Shown piece after piece: positions 1-11,400 of a stretch of 64,000 nt of DNA. The translations under genes and the position numbers were made by a program. The stretch's first letter is position 1. Each line of letters begins with the position of its first letter. Source of the stretch: Inia geoffrensis (Eukaryota > Chordata > Mammalia > Artiodactyla > Iniidae); contig CM070919.1 in NCBI GenBank assembly GCA_036417435.1, forward strand, positions 30,877,318 to 30,941,317. Reading direction: 5' to 3'. Under the pieces are notes generated by a model, which did no database searches, was not told the DNA's origin, and saw nothing but the letters and a program-made list of their open reading frames with translations.

Positions 1-194
1 CAAGATCACAAGGGCAGAAACAAGATATGAACCCAGATCACAAGGGCAGAAACGAGATATGAACCCAGATCACAAGGGCAGAAACGAGATATGAACCCAG
101 ATCACAAGGGCAGAAACGAGATATGAACCCAGATCACAAGGGCAGAAACGAGATATGAACCTAGATCACAAGGGCAGAAACGAGATATGAACCC
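1..194. repeat. 32-bp minisatellite, about six copies, cut by the left edge
   Basis: A 32-bp unit beginning AGATCACAAGGGCAGAAAC recurs at 3, 35, 67, 99, 131 and 163. The copies differ at only one or two sites (an A/G in one copy, a C/T in another), so the array is young or homogenised. The unit resembles the middle of an antisense MIR (the block ending GAACCCAG), so it may have grown from a MIR fragment. There are no spacers between units. Confidence 0.93.
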
Positions 195-359
195 AGAAAG
201 ATGTCCTCAAAGGTCTGCATTCTCCTTCTTACCTTTCATTCGGCTTAATTTGATTTTTAATGGAAGGAAGTCATCACGCATCATGTACATGAAATGAAGT
301 TCATAGATTTCAGTGTATAGGTTCATTACTTTGGACAAACCCAAATAACCCCCAACCCA

Positions 360-672
360 GTAAAGATCTGGGATACTTCCATCACCTCAGGAAGTTCCCT
401 CAATAGCTTTAGAAGGAGGTGAGGTGTCAGAGCACAGCCCACAAAGAACTGAATCCTGACAACAACGCTGTCAGTGAGAGAGAGAGAAAGCTACGAAGGA
501 GCTCCATCCCAGGTGAGGCTTGACATGAGTGTGGTGTTCTAAGAGGATCCAGAAACAGATAATCTAGATAAACGAGGCAAGCTGGTTACTGACCCACAGA
601 AACACAATAAACGCTGCTTTAAGCCACTACCTTTGGGATAATTTGTTAGGCGGCAATAGAGAACAACACAGT
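360..672 (+). repeat. Old MaLR-type LTR fragment (MLT1-like)
   Basis: The stretch from about 530 to 672 has the features of the 3' part of a mammalian MaLR LTR: ACAATAAACGCTGCTTTAAG followed by CCACTACCTTTGGGATAATTTGTTA. The left boundary is vague. The family is assigned from memory. Confidence 0.5.
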
Positions 673-3052
673 GACAACAGGCTTGTAGTAGGACTTGCAT
701 TACATTTGGGAGATTCGGTGCAGTGTTCAAAGATGCATCCTCTGGATTGGAGGCTGTCAGAAAGTGAGGCCACTTCTATGATTGAGTGTCTTAATAATTC
801 TAATCTAAAAGGCAGGAAGAACATGGTGACCTTAGAGGTCAGGTGGTAAAGAAGTAGACTTTCGGTGAGGTCGGTCTGGACAGTTTTCGTTTCGTATTTT
901 GCCCAGATAATTCTGGAATGGTCTTGGTTTTGTCTTGCTCCTTCATGGTCATTGACTGTTTTTGATTTGCTGTTCTTTGAAATTGTGTATGTTCATCTAG
1001 AGAAAATCTCCAAGACCCAGACCAGCTACCGCCCAGTTGATAGCAGTCAGGGTTTTTTCTCTTTTTCTCAAGATACCTGATGATTCTTGAATATTAGGTA
1101 GTGAAAATTAAGAAATCGGGGAAAAATCTTAAAAATTAATTGTATCAACTTATATACACACCATCACTATATATTCAGAATGTGATTTTTATATCGTTTG
1201 CATTGATTACATTGTTATCTCTAGTCTACTATGTGTACTTCCTACTAGGTACAATCTAGGAGGCTTGGAAAGTACAATTAGTTTAAAACCATGAAGGTAC
1301 ATTCAGGAAAATTATTATCTTGTAAGCTTCACTCACATGGCAAGAACACTCAATTCTCATTCTGGATGTTGTATTTTCTATGACCTGATCCCATGCTCAG
1401 AAATAAAGTAGTAAGAAAGATGATGAACATAACAATAATCATTGTGAACACTGCATACACAGAGAAAAGCAAATGTAGTTTCTAACCTCAAAGGCTGGAG
1501 AACTTGGCCTTGCATTGCTGGTTCATTCAGGGTGGAGGTGAATGGCAAGCTGAGAAGGAGGTGGTACTTCCAGCTTGTGTTAATCTGCTGAGCTATTCAA
1601 GTTTTCCTTTAAATGACGTCAATATCCTTAAAATCCACTTCTCGTTTCTGGAAATCCTCTCCCTTTATATATTGAAGGGCTAGGTTGGCATCGTATCTTT
1701 CTCAATATAGCAACTAGATTACACTATATATATGCTATATAAGATTTCAAGTGCAGATTAACAGATTTCATCCAGAGGTTAATTGATGCCAGAGATAAAA
1801 AATAAAAGAGATCCAAAAAACGAGAAATACACTCATTCCAAATGCTCATTTATTAGAAAGCACAAAGGTATGTCACATGTATTTTTGTTGGATCATATGA
1901 GTGAAACCTCACTGGCATGTCCACTAACACATCAATCAGTCAAAAGGGGAATGTTAATATTTAAACAACTTGCGTTAACCTTTTTAAGAAAAAAGTATCA
2001 GTACCTTCTGGACATACCAAAAAAATTAATAAAACAAATCTGGTGTTTACATACACTTAATCGGTATCCTAAATAACACACACAGCAGCACCTCTGCTCC
2101 GTCTTTCAGTGCATTCCTTTGGTTACTGCTCCTTTTCAATCTACATGATATGGTTCGGAGGGGCTGACTCAGGGAGTTGAATCTGTGGTGGGAAAACCCA
2201 CATTCCCATCAAGGTGGCCCCAAGAGACAAAAACAGTTGCTCAAACAAATAAAAAAAGCAAATAGATCGCAACACCACTCTAAAAGTCAAAAAATGTTCC
2301 CATTTTCTGGTCGGCAGCAATGCTGGGCAACTAAATGGAATCAGCTCCTCTACTGTCCTGTCCCCATCTTTCACGGGATGAGAGTTCTATTCTGCACAAC
2401 CTGGCGGTTGGGTGTTTGCTCAAGTACCTTGAATAGAGGGCAAAAAATGCTGAAGAAAATAACACCTGTGGTCTCAATTGTTTTTTACAGTTTTTTTTTT
2501 TTTTCATTTTGTAGGCTGTTATTTCTTGGTCTAATTTTTGATTTTTGACTTTCTTTTTAAAATGATCCCCCCAGCAATATATATCTCCCAATAACATGGT
2601 CTTTTCTTTCTCCTTCTTATTGAAAGAATAGCAGAATTACTTGGATCTCTTCTCTTTCCTATTTTTCATTCCTGCATTGTTTGTTTATCTGTTTTATTCT
2701 GTTTGGTTTTTCCACTTTTAAGAGTTTCCACAGGTTAGAAATAGTCAAGAAAATTTCTATTTCATTTTAATATTACTTCACTTATTATTTTATTTATTTC
2801 ATGAATTCACTTATTAATGAATTACATAATAGAACTTATTTCATTTTCTAAGTTCTTTTCAGTTTCCAAGCATGATGGATTTTTATGGAAAAGAGCAAAA
2901 GAACCTAAAATGATCAGACAGGCAAAATTCACTTTTGAGAGAAGAAACTGAAGGTCCCGGACTTATTTAAGCTACGCAAAAGATGTTTACATTTGAGCTA
3001 GCAGCATTTTATACAGACTTGCCTCCACTGGATTCATATGATCTGTCATCTA
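673..3052. other. Intergenic sequence downstream of GPM6A, no gene recognised
   Basis: A+T-rich sequence with only short frames that show no recognisable protein. The only notable motif is a full CRE palindrome TGACGTCA at 1614-1621. Confidence 0.6.
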
Positions 3053-3065
3053 AAAACCTTGTAGA

Positions 3066-3292
3066 GGGCTTCCCTGGTGGCGCAGTGGTTGAGCGTCCGC
3101 CTGCCGATGCAGGGGACGCAGGTTCGTGCCCCGGTCCGGGAGGATCCCACATGCCGCGGAGCGGCTGGGCCCGTGAGCCGTGGCGGCTGAGCCTGCGCGT
3201 CCGGAGCCTGTTGCTCCGCAACGGGAGAGGCCACAACAGTGAGAAGCCCGCGTACCGCAAAAAAATAAATAAAAAATAAAAATAAAAAAATG
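3066..3292 (+). mobile_element. CHR-1 SINE, plus orientation
   Basis: tRNA-derived SINE running from GGGCTTCCCTGGTGGCGCAG (A-box region) through GGTTCGTGCCC (B-box-like) to GCGTACCGC and an A-rich tail with AAAT repeats. It is flanked by a near-perfect 13-bp target-site duplication (AAAACCTTG[T/C]AGA at 3053-3065 and 3293-3305). Confidence 0.95.
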
Positions 3293-3305
3293 AAAACCTT
3301 GCAGA

Positions 3306-4599
3306 AAACGCAATAGAATGTTTCTTCAAGGTATGATAGTTTAATTCAAATTTTATCATGTTCAGCATATCTCAGCTATCAGGTAATTTAAATGAAATAT
3401 ACTTTAAAATGATTGTTTCTGTTTTGTCTAAAAGGCAAAAATAAAACAAAAAGTCAAGTTTACTTGATTGTTGAGTGACTAAATCAGCATCTGTTAATAC
3501 CTAAGGTTTTACATGAAGAAGTAAACTGACTAACCCCAAGTTGCAGCTGGTCAAGACACATTTATTCTCAAAATGAGTAATTTCTTTAGCTTCAACATTA
3601 GCTTTACAATTCTCAGAAGGATTATATGTCAATTATATCCCAATAAATCTAGGGGGAAAAGAGTTCTCAAAAGGAAATTACTCACTTTAAAGATAAATGT
3701 GTATTTTTACAAAGAGAAATGGACTTCTAAGTTGTCAAAGATGATAATTACCTTATGATACCAGTTTTTGAAAAGCACATATTCTGAAATTTTTGTTCAT
3801 GTTGATATTCTTTAACATATAGTTCTTTATTCTCTTGTTGCTATGCTAAGAATTTCATAAACACTGGAAGGAATAAGAATTATCATTTCATAAGATTTGG
3901 CTAGGGCTAATTTTTGTGTTGTCTTCCAAGTGACTTTTTAAAACATAAGACATTTTCCTCAGATCTACTTATAATTATTGTAGATATCAGCAACCTAAAT
4001 CTATGAAATTTCCAAGTCATCATTTATAATAATACAAAGATAATTGAAGGCTAATATAATTCCTTAGGCCTTATAAAAATTAAGTTTTTTTAGATAATTA
4101 TATTATTATTTTAAAATTGCCATTACTTTTGGTTTGGCCAGAAGGAATTACATCCAAAACAAACAAAAACTCTGGAAAAAAATTTTTTTTCACTCCATTG
4201 CTCTCACCTTGAAATTTTGAAGCCAACCAAGAATCATTTTTCTTTCTGAATTGCATTAGTCTTTTTAGTTTCTCTGTTAGTTTATGAAGCACTAAAGAAA
4301 ACACAAAACAATAAACATTAGGCAAGGAAATAGCATAAACTGGGAATCGTTATCATTTGCTAAGTGAAATGACCTCCACAGTCTCCATTCCACCCTCTCC
4401 CCACTCAGCATCCCCATGGTATGGTTCATGCACAGAATTTTCATTGCATTTTGAAGTATCAGGTCAGCTCAACCAAGGCAATAAGCATCTGAAAGAAATA
4501 GCGTCTACTGCATTGGAAAGAATGCACACACATAAGAAAGAGGAATAAACAAAACAAAGAAAAAAACAAAAAAGAAACACTGCAGAAACTAATAATAAG
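3306..4599. other. Intergenic A+T-rich sequence between a CHR-1 and the GPM6A 3' end
   Basis: No gene, SINE or L1 recognised. Short open frames here carry no domain signature. Confidence 0.55.
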
Positions 4600-6560
4600 T
4601 ACACAAAGTACACAAGTGTATTTATTACATTTTGCAAGCACTTTGTTCTACATTTCAAAAACGCCACCATCAAGCTGTTGGCACATTTATGTACAAAACA
4701 GATTAATTGTAATGCCTGCTACAAAGCACTCTTTGTGAAAATACAAACTCTAATACCAGGGGGAAAAAAAGCGCCAAAAACATCAACATCATTACATAAG
4801 TTTAAAGGACAGTTTTAAAAATCATCACAAACTATTAAGACACAGAACCGAAACACTACGATATAGAATTTAAAGAAGCCCATTAATACTTTTGCTGAAT
4901 ATCGGTAATACTGCATGTATCAGAAAAATGTTGAACCAGTAAGATAATCTAAGTGTAAAAAAAAAAGCAAAACCCCAAATTAATTAAATAATACTACAGA
5001 ATGCATAATCATGCCACAGATAACCTAGTAATACCCCCCTTCCTACTACAAGAACTTGTAAAATTATGGATGATGCATGACTAGTCGTTGTACAAAGATT
5101 GTTTCACTCAATAAATTTTATTAGAAATGCACTTACACTGAGAAAAGATTTCACAATGGTCAAATCAGTGCACAATACTACCTAGTGTTTACACTGACAG
5201 AAAAGTTTCGTCAGGCTATATCATTTTAAAAGACACTTTACAGCATTCTTGTAGCATTAGAAATAACCGAAAGAAGAGTTAAGGTTAAAACAAACACCAA
5301 ATTTGGTCCAATAATACTGATTGCCTTTTTTTTTATTCTTTTGATATAGGTACGTCTTATAAATGAATACGAATGAACATTTGATTAAAATGACTTACTG
5401 GAAATAAAAACACAAGTAGATCACTACACTTCAAAAGGATACATTGTATAGTGGCCTCTGACCACACTTTAAAAAACACTACAGGTAAACCGACATAGAT
5501 TGGAAGGCTGCAAGCAAAGCTATTATATTAATGGAAACCTTTTCAAATATATCATACACAATTTGAGGGATAGTTTACAGAGGTGCAATCCATTAAAATT
5601 TTTTAAAGTAGGTAAAACAACTTCAGAGGGGTTAGTGTGCTTATTTTTAATACACCACCTTCATAAAGGTAATTAATGTCTCACATTAACATATTAAAAG
5701 TTCCAATCCAGCCACTGCTTAAATCACAAAGAGATCATTTGCCAATAGTCCACAGTAGTTATTTCCGTTAAAATAGTCTCTATACTAAACTTTAAAAGGT
5801 AAGCCTGGTGTCACAATCTTAAAAAGGTAAGTAGCCATGCATAAGCATCATTGTTTCTACATGCTCACAACAGAAACATGAGTAATCAGAGAGTAATGCC
5901 TTTTAAGTACATCAAGAAAAAATACAATGTTAACAAAGATAAGAAGCACTTTTTTTTTTTAAACCTACTCTTACAAATTTAGAAATTGCACCTTAGATTG
6001 ATGAAAACATTAACCAGGACCTATAGCAACGTGGCCACTGATCTTCAGACAAGATTTTCATGTTTTGGGTCATCATATTATCATCTCTGTCTATTGTTCA
6101 TAATGTACAATGGTCCCTTTGAAGGTTACCTGTAGTTAAACTAGTTACCGAAATCAAAACTAAAAAGTATAAAAAGCTATTTTTCTTTTCAAAACATAAG
6201 AAATAATGCAAAAGGTATAATGTATAACACATGGAAGTGGTTAAAAATCAAAGAAATCTCTGCATTTGACAATGTTAGTCTCTTTGATCTTACACAATTA
6301 TTAAATGAGTTTGAGAAATTTTAAAAAGAAAAAAAAAAGGCTGGATAGGAGCTTGTAGGAGAGCTCTGATCACACCAATTTAACAAATTAGGAAACTAAG
6401 TGCTAAACAACAAAGAACTGTATTCAGGTGATTCATAAGTCACCCTCCATATCATTGATGAGAAGCACTTTCATTTTCTTTTTCAAAAGGTTGGATGGTT
6501 GGATGGCCCTTAGATAATCACCAATGCATTTGAATGGTGGAAAGGACGGGAAGGCGCTGT
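4600..6560 (-). other. GPM6A: GPM6A 3' untranslated region
   Basis: About 1.95 kb of A+T-rich sequence between the stop codon and the likely cleavage site, free of any SINE or L1 that I recognise. The length fits the roughly 3 kb brain mRNA known for this gene. The most distal AATAAA (minus strand) is at 4621-4626. Further AATAAA hexamers at 5117-5122 and 5332-5337 could give shorter isoforms. A Pumilio-type UGUANAUA match (TGTACATA) is at 4688-4695. The cleavage point is inferred to within about 20 bases. Confidence 0.8.
4621..4626 (-). terminator. GPM6A: GPM6A distal polyadenylation signal AATAAA
   Basis: TTTATT on the plus strand is AATAAA on the minus strand. It is followed downstream (lower coordinates) by a TGTGTACTTTGTGTACTT stretch of the GU-rich kind expected after a cleavage site. 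It gives a 3' UTR of about the length expected for GPM6A. Confidence 0.7.
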
Positions 6561-6713
6561 TTATGTGTATGCGTTGAGCCGCTCTTTGGAGCGAGTAGAG
6601 TGGATGTCATGAAGTTCCTGTTCCTCCTTCGACTTGATGTCCTCATACTTCTGCATCCGGCAGGCATCTTTCACATAAGCCCAGTTGGCAGACAGAACCA
6701 TAAGGTAGTGGAC
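6561..6713 (-). CDS. GPM6A: GPM6A exon 7 coding part: end of TM4 and cytoplasmic C-tail
   Basis: The coding part of the last exon is 153 bp: 50 codons (residues 229-278) plus a TAA stop read from 6563 to 6561. It starts [20 protein letters not shown], finishing TM4, and then gives a charged cytoplasmic tail ([20 protein letters not shown]...) ending LNAYT. The acceptor is TTGATTAG. The stop is followed by the long 3' UTR. Confidence 0.97.
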   Translation of the reverse strand, partial: VHYLMVLSANWAYVKDACRMQKYEDIKSKEEQELHDIHSTRSKERLNAYT

Positions 6714-8450
6714 CTAATCAAAGACAAAGATAATTTATACTGGAAGTCTGTTCTGTGTCTTCATTACACCTTGCTATCAGGAAAGAAATATTCAAATTAT
6801 ATACTTATATAGAATATGTTCATTAACAAAATGGAATGAAGATTTCTGTTGTAACACAAAGAATACAATATATTCCTTCCTCAATCCTCCAACTATAACA
6901 CTGTCTCAGCTCCCTTTTTTCAGTATCTTTCTGCTCTTTCAACTCCGAAGTACCCAAGGGTCTTAATTCAATATTCTTAATCTTTATGTGATGTTTCCCG
7001 ACCTTTTGTCCTCATTTACTCAAACTCAGACTATACATTTCATGTTTATGTATTTATGTTTTCTAATCCACAATGGGAAACAATCGCACATACAGTGGAG
7101 TCCAGTGAACTTGAATTAATGAGATGATATATTGTCCACAATGCAGCGGAAAGAGGGCTCACAGAAACCCCCAAATAAACCTGTGGATTTAATTAACAAG
7201 TTAATTTTCCATACAGTGAATTTTGCACAATGGATTTTATGTTGCCAACTACAAGAAAGCAAGCACTGTCATATGAATCATGAATATTTATATACGTTCA
7301 TAATAGCTAGAATAGTGCCCTGTTCAAAAAGGAAGTTCCTGATTTTTCCTGAATAGACTGACTAACGAGATCACTTATTTGTTTTTCTTTCTTTCCCTCC
7401 CTCGTAGTCTATGAGAGAGAAAAAGTAGTTTTCGAAATGGTGAATTTTGATGGACGAATAGGAAAAAGAAACTAAGTTGTCAGGTATATACCTTCTCTGA
7501 GTTTTAAAGGGTAGGCATTTTTTTTTTTTTTTTTTTTTTTTGCGGTACGCGGGCCTCTCACTGTTGCAGCCTCCCTGTTGTGGAGCACAGGCTCTGGACG
7601 CGCAGGCTCAGCGGCCATGGCTCACAGGCCCAGCCGCTCCGCGGCATGTGGGATCTTCCCAGACTGGGGCATGAACCCGTGTCCCCTGCATCGGCAGGAG
7701 GACTCTCAACCACTGCGCCACCAGGGAAGCCCATAAAGGGGAGGCATTATTTTTATCCATAATTTAGTAAAATAGAACACTAAAATTTTTTATGGAAGTA
7801 TAGTTGATTATCTATATTATATAAGTTACAGGTGTACAGTATAGTGATTCACAATTGTTAAAGGTTTTATTCCATTTATAGTTATTATAAAATATTGGCT
7901 ATATTCCCTGTGTTATACAATATATCCTTGTAGCTTATTTTATACCTAATAGTTTGTACCTCTATTTTTTTTTTTTTTTTTTGCAGTACGCGGACCTCTC
8001 ACTGTGGTGGCCCCTCCCGTTGCGGAGCACAGGCTCCGGACGCGCAGGCTCAGCGGCCACGGCTCACGGGCCCAGCCGCTCCGCGGCATGTGGGATCTTC
8101 CCGGACCGGGGCACGAACCCGCGTCCCCTGCATCGGCAGGCGGACTCTCAATCACTGCGCCACCAGGGAAGCCCAGTTTGTAGCTCTTAATCCCCTGCCC
8201 CTATGTTTCCCCTCCTCCCTTCCCTCTCCCCACTGGTAACTGCTGGTTTGTTCTCTGTATCTGTGAGTCTGTTTCTTTTTTGCCATATTCACTAGTTTGT
8301 TGTACTCTTTAGATTCTACATATAAGTGATACCATTCAGTGGTTGTCTTTCTCTGACTGACTTATTTCACTTAGCATAATGCCCTTCAGGTCCATCCATG
8401 TTGCTGTAAACAGCAAGGTTTCCTTCTTTTTCATGGCTGAGTAGTATTCC

Positions 8451-8496
<46 letters not shown>

Positions 8497-11400
8497 CCAC
8501 ATCTTCTTTAACTGCTCATCTGTTGATGGACCCTTAGGTTTCTTCCATGTCTTGGCAATTGTAAATAATTCTTCTATGAACACTGGGGTGTATGTAACTT
8601 TTTGAACTAGTGTTGTTTTTCTTCTGGACATATACCCAGGAGTAGAGTTGCGGGGTCATATGGTAGTTCTATTTTTGAAGAACGTTAAAGTTTTGATTAG
8701 TCAAAACAGGAGGTAGGCTGGTTCTAGAAAAGTAGGGATAGACATAAAGAATGCAAGGTCAATTCTAAATGGTGACTACTGCAGTAATGTTAAGGCAGTC
8801 AATGGACAGCAGAAAGAAATTAACAAAACAATTTTGACACAATGATACAGGAAAGAGATGTATACCAATAAGAAAATGAATAAGAATTAACTCATCATTT
8901 TTGCGTATTGAACTGGCTATACCATGGGTGAGTTTACTGGGCACCTTCTAGAGCTCTATGCTACTTATATTCCAGGACACAAGGACTGAGGACCTGGGCT
9001 GCAAAAGCTCTGACTGATGTGCAGAGTACTTGTTCATTGTTGCCATTCGGCATTCCCTTGAACAAACCGGAATTAACGGCGAGTTACAAAGAAGGGACAG
9101 TGTCTGGCACATTGTAGGTCCTCAAAACTCAGTAAAAGCCTGACTTTCAGGACCTGTTCTTAATATTTCTGAAGAAAGTTAGATACAGAAGACACGATAT
9201 GAGACTACCGAGGTTTATGTGGGGAGAAATAAATTAATCCTTTTTTCCTAAGTGACTCAGTGTGGCTTTTGTATGTTCTGATTTAAGGAGGAAAAAAGGA
9301 TAATATAAGTCAAGGAATTGATTAAATTACTTGACTATCCCACTGATACATACTTATATGCTAAAGAAATGATTTTTTATGTTAATAGTAGTCTCATATC
9401 TAAAATGCTACTTATTTTGGTTAGTGTTACCAATATTATGGAGTGTCTGAATTCTTCAACTGATTAGCTCTATTGTAATGATAATCTTTCTTTAGGTTAA
9501 GCCTTGTTTTTCACTTATTTATTTGCCCATTCTCCTCCACCATTTTTTTTTTAACTTATATTAAAATACATATGATTTGTATAGACTTCAGACATTAGAG
9601 GTAAATTATTGTCTCTACAGGCAAAGTGCAACACCAAGCCTCAGAGCTTGAGGTCTTACCATAGCGATGACTGCAGCCCCAGCTCCAGCAAGGGCCACGA
9701 TGAACAAGTGGAAGGTCATGTTCAGCTGCAAAGGAAACCACAGAGAAACAGAATGAACATCAGGGTTACAACAGAAGAGAGATTAAGGATGCCTGCTGCC
9801 TTACGAATAAGAACTCTGTTCACCTTTAACAGAAGTACACCCGGGACAAATCTCTTCACCAAAAACATTATTACAGTATCTTTTCTCCTGCAAGTTATTT
9901 AAATCTTTGCAACTGCACCATTTTAATATAATTTCATTTTAACGATGAACTCATGATTAATAATGATGGCTTCCAGTAACAGTATAACCACAGAAGGCTA
10001 TGTTATATCCTTTAAAATATAACTTTATGATTTTTCAACTTTCATTAAAATGACAGTTTCTAGGAAAAAAATTATAATTTTTATCGAAATATGCAGAGTA
10101 TCTCATATTTATTTTCTAGTCCCCCTGTACAACATCACTGGATGTGACCTTTTGCCTCTGAAAGAAAAAGGGGGAAACCCAATGTCGATTTAATTATATA
10201 TTCCTCAAATGAAGCTCAAATTCTGACAAAATTAAAGGCTGTAAAAACACTCACCTCAGTGGATTCACACATCCTCAGGAAATTCTCCGAGACAGTGCAA
10301 ATTTTCTTTTCCTCTCCAATTGTCACAATCCCTGCAACATGGAGAAAATTACAGTTTAACATTATAAATGTCTTCAAGATCCCAGAGAGAGCAAAAGAAA
10401 CTTGAGCTGATAAAATCTAAGCAAGTTTCATTTTATGTTATACTGTAACAAAAATTGTTACAAGCTTTCATTGCTTGACAATAATTATGAAAAAACTGAA
10501 TGAAAGATCAAGACTACTTAGGCCTCAAGCAATTAAAAACATTTTCAATCTGAATTCAATGGAATCTAGCTACCAGAATCTTCATATTCAATTGTAGCTG
10601 CTTCATTGGTTTGGTCCATTAATGTCATGGTGTAGGCATCAGGGCTTCCCTGGTGGCACAGCAGTTGAGAGTCCGCCTGCCGATGCAGGGGACAGGGGTT
10701 CGTGCCCCGGTCCGGGAGGATCCCACGTGCCGCTGAGCGGCTGCGCCCGTGAGCCATGGCCGCTGAGCCTGCACGTCCGGAGCCTGTGCTCCGCAACGGG
10801 AGGGGCCGCGGCAGTGAGAGGCCCGTGTATCGCAAAAAAAATTAAAAAATAAAAAATAAATAAATAAATAAATAAAAGTGTTCTGCTGGTACAAAGCCTC
10901 TGTTAGTCTATAAAAGTGTATTTTCCAAAGGAGCAGTTTTTCTCTGCTAATTCTGAAAATAGTGCTATTTGTAAGGGGAAATAAAAAGCTACAATTTCAC
11001 TACTATTTACCCTTGCTCCGGTTGGTTTACGGACCGACTGCCTCAGAATCTCCTGGGGAGCTATCATAGATATGTATCTCTGGACGCCACCACAGGACCG
11101 TTAGGTCAGAATCTGTGACTGTTTGCCAGGAGTACTGCATTTTTAACAAGCACATAGGTGATATGCTGCCACAGTCCTCATGTTAGAGAAGTGATCGAGT
11201 TCATCCTAAAATGGGTCTTTGATTTTGTTTGGAGAACTACTCAAGTGTTAAACACATATATACATGAGCAGAAAAATTCACAAGTTCTGGGCAAACTAAT
11301 ACCTAAGCGTTTGGCGCTTGCTGCATAATAATATATGCACATATTATTGAGTTTTCATATGTACGTATATACACACCTTCTTAACTTTGAGGCGCACCAT

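Larger units (their letters stand above)
7785..8690 (-). mobile_element. L1 3' fragment, minus orientation, interrupted by a CHR-1
   Basis: Contains the antisense L1 3' end and the ORF2 C-terminal region (plus-strand landmarks ATGGCTGAGTAGTATTCCAT, CATCTGTTGATGGACCC and GGGTCATATGGTAGTTCTAT). Divergence places it among older L1s. A TG repeat has expanded inside it, and a CHR-1 SINE splits it at 7965-8174. Confidence 0.85.

Noticed and set aside
1..194. Regular repeats of 32 bp resembling a CRISPR array
   Set aside because: The units are directly contiguous with no spacers, and the sequence is mammalian.
3009..3368. Open frames with recurring motifs such as [35 protein letters not shown] or [13 protein letters not shown] across the window
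   Set aside because: These are translations of the CHR-1 SINE in its six frames; the same peptide families recur at every CHR-1 copy. They are not a protein family.
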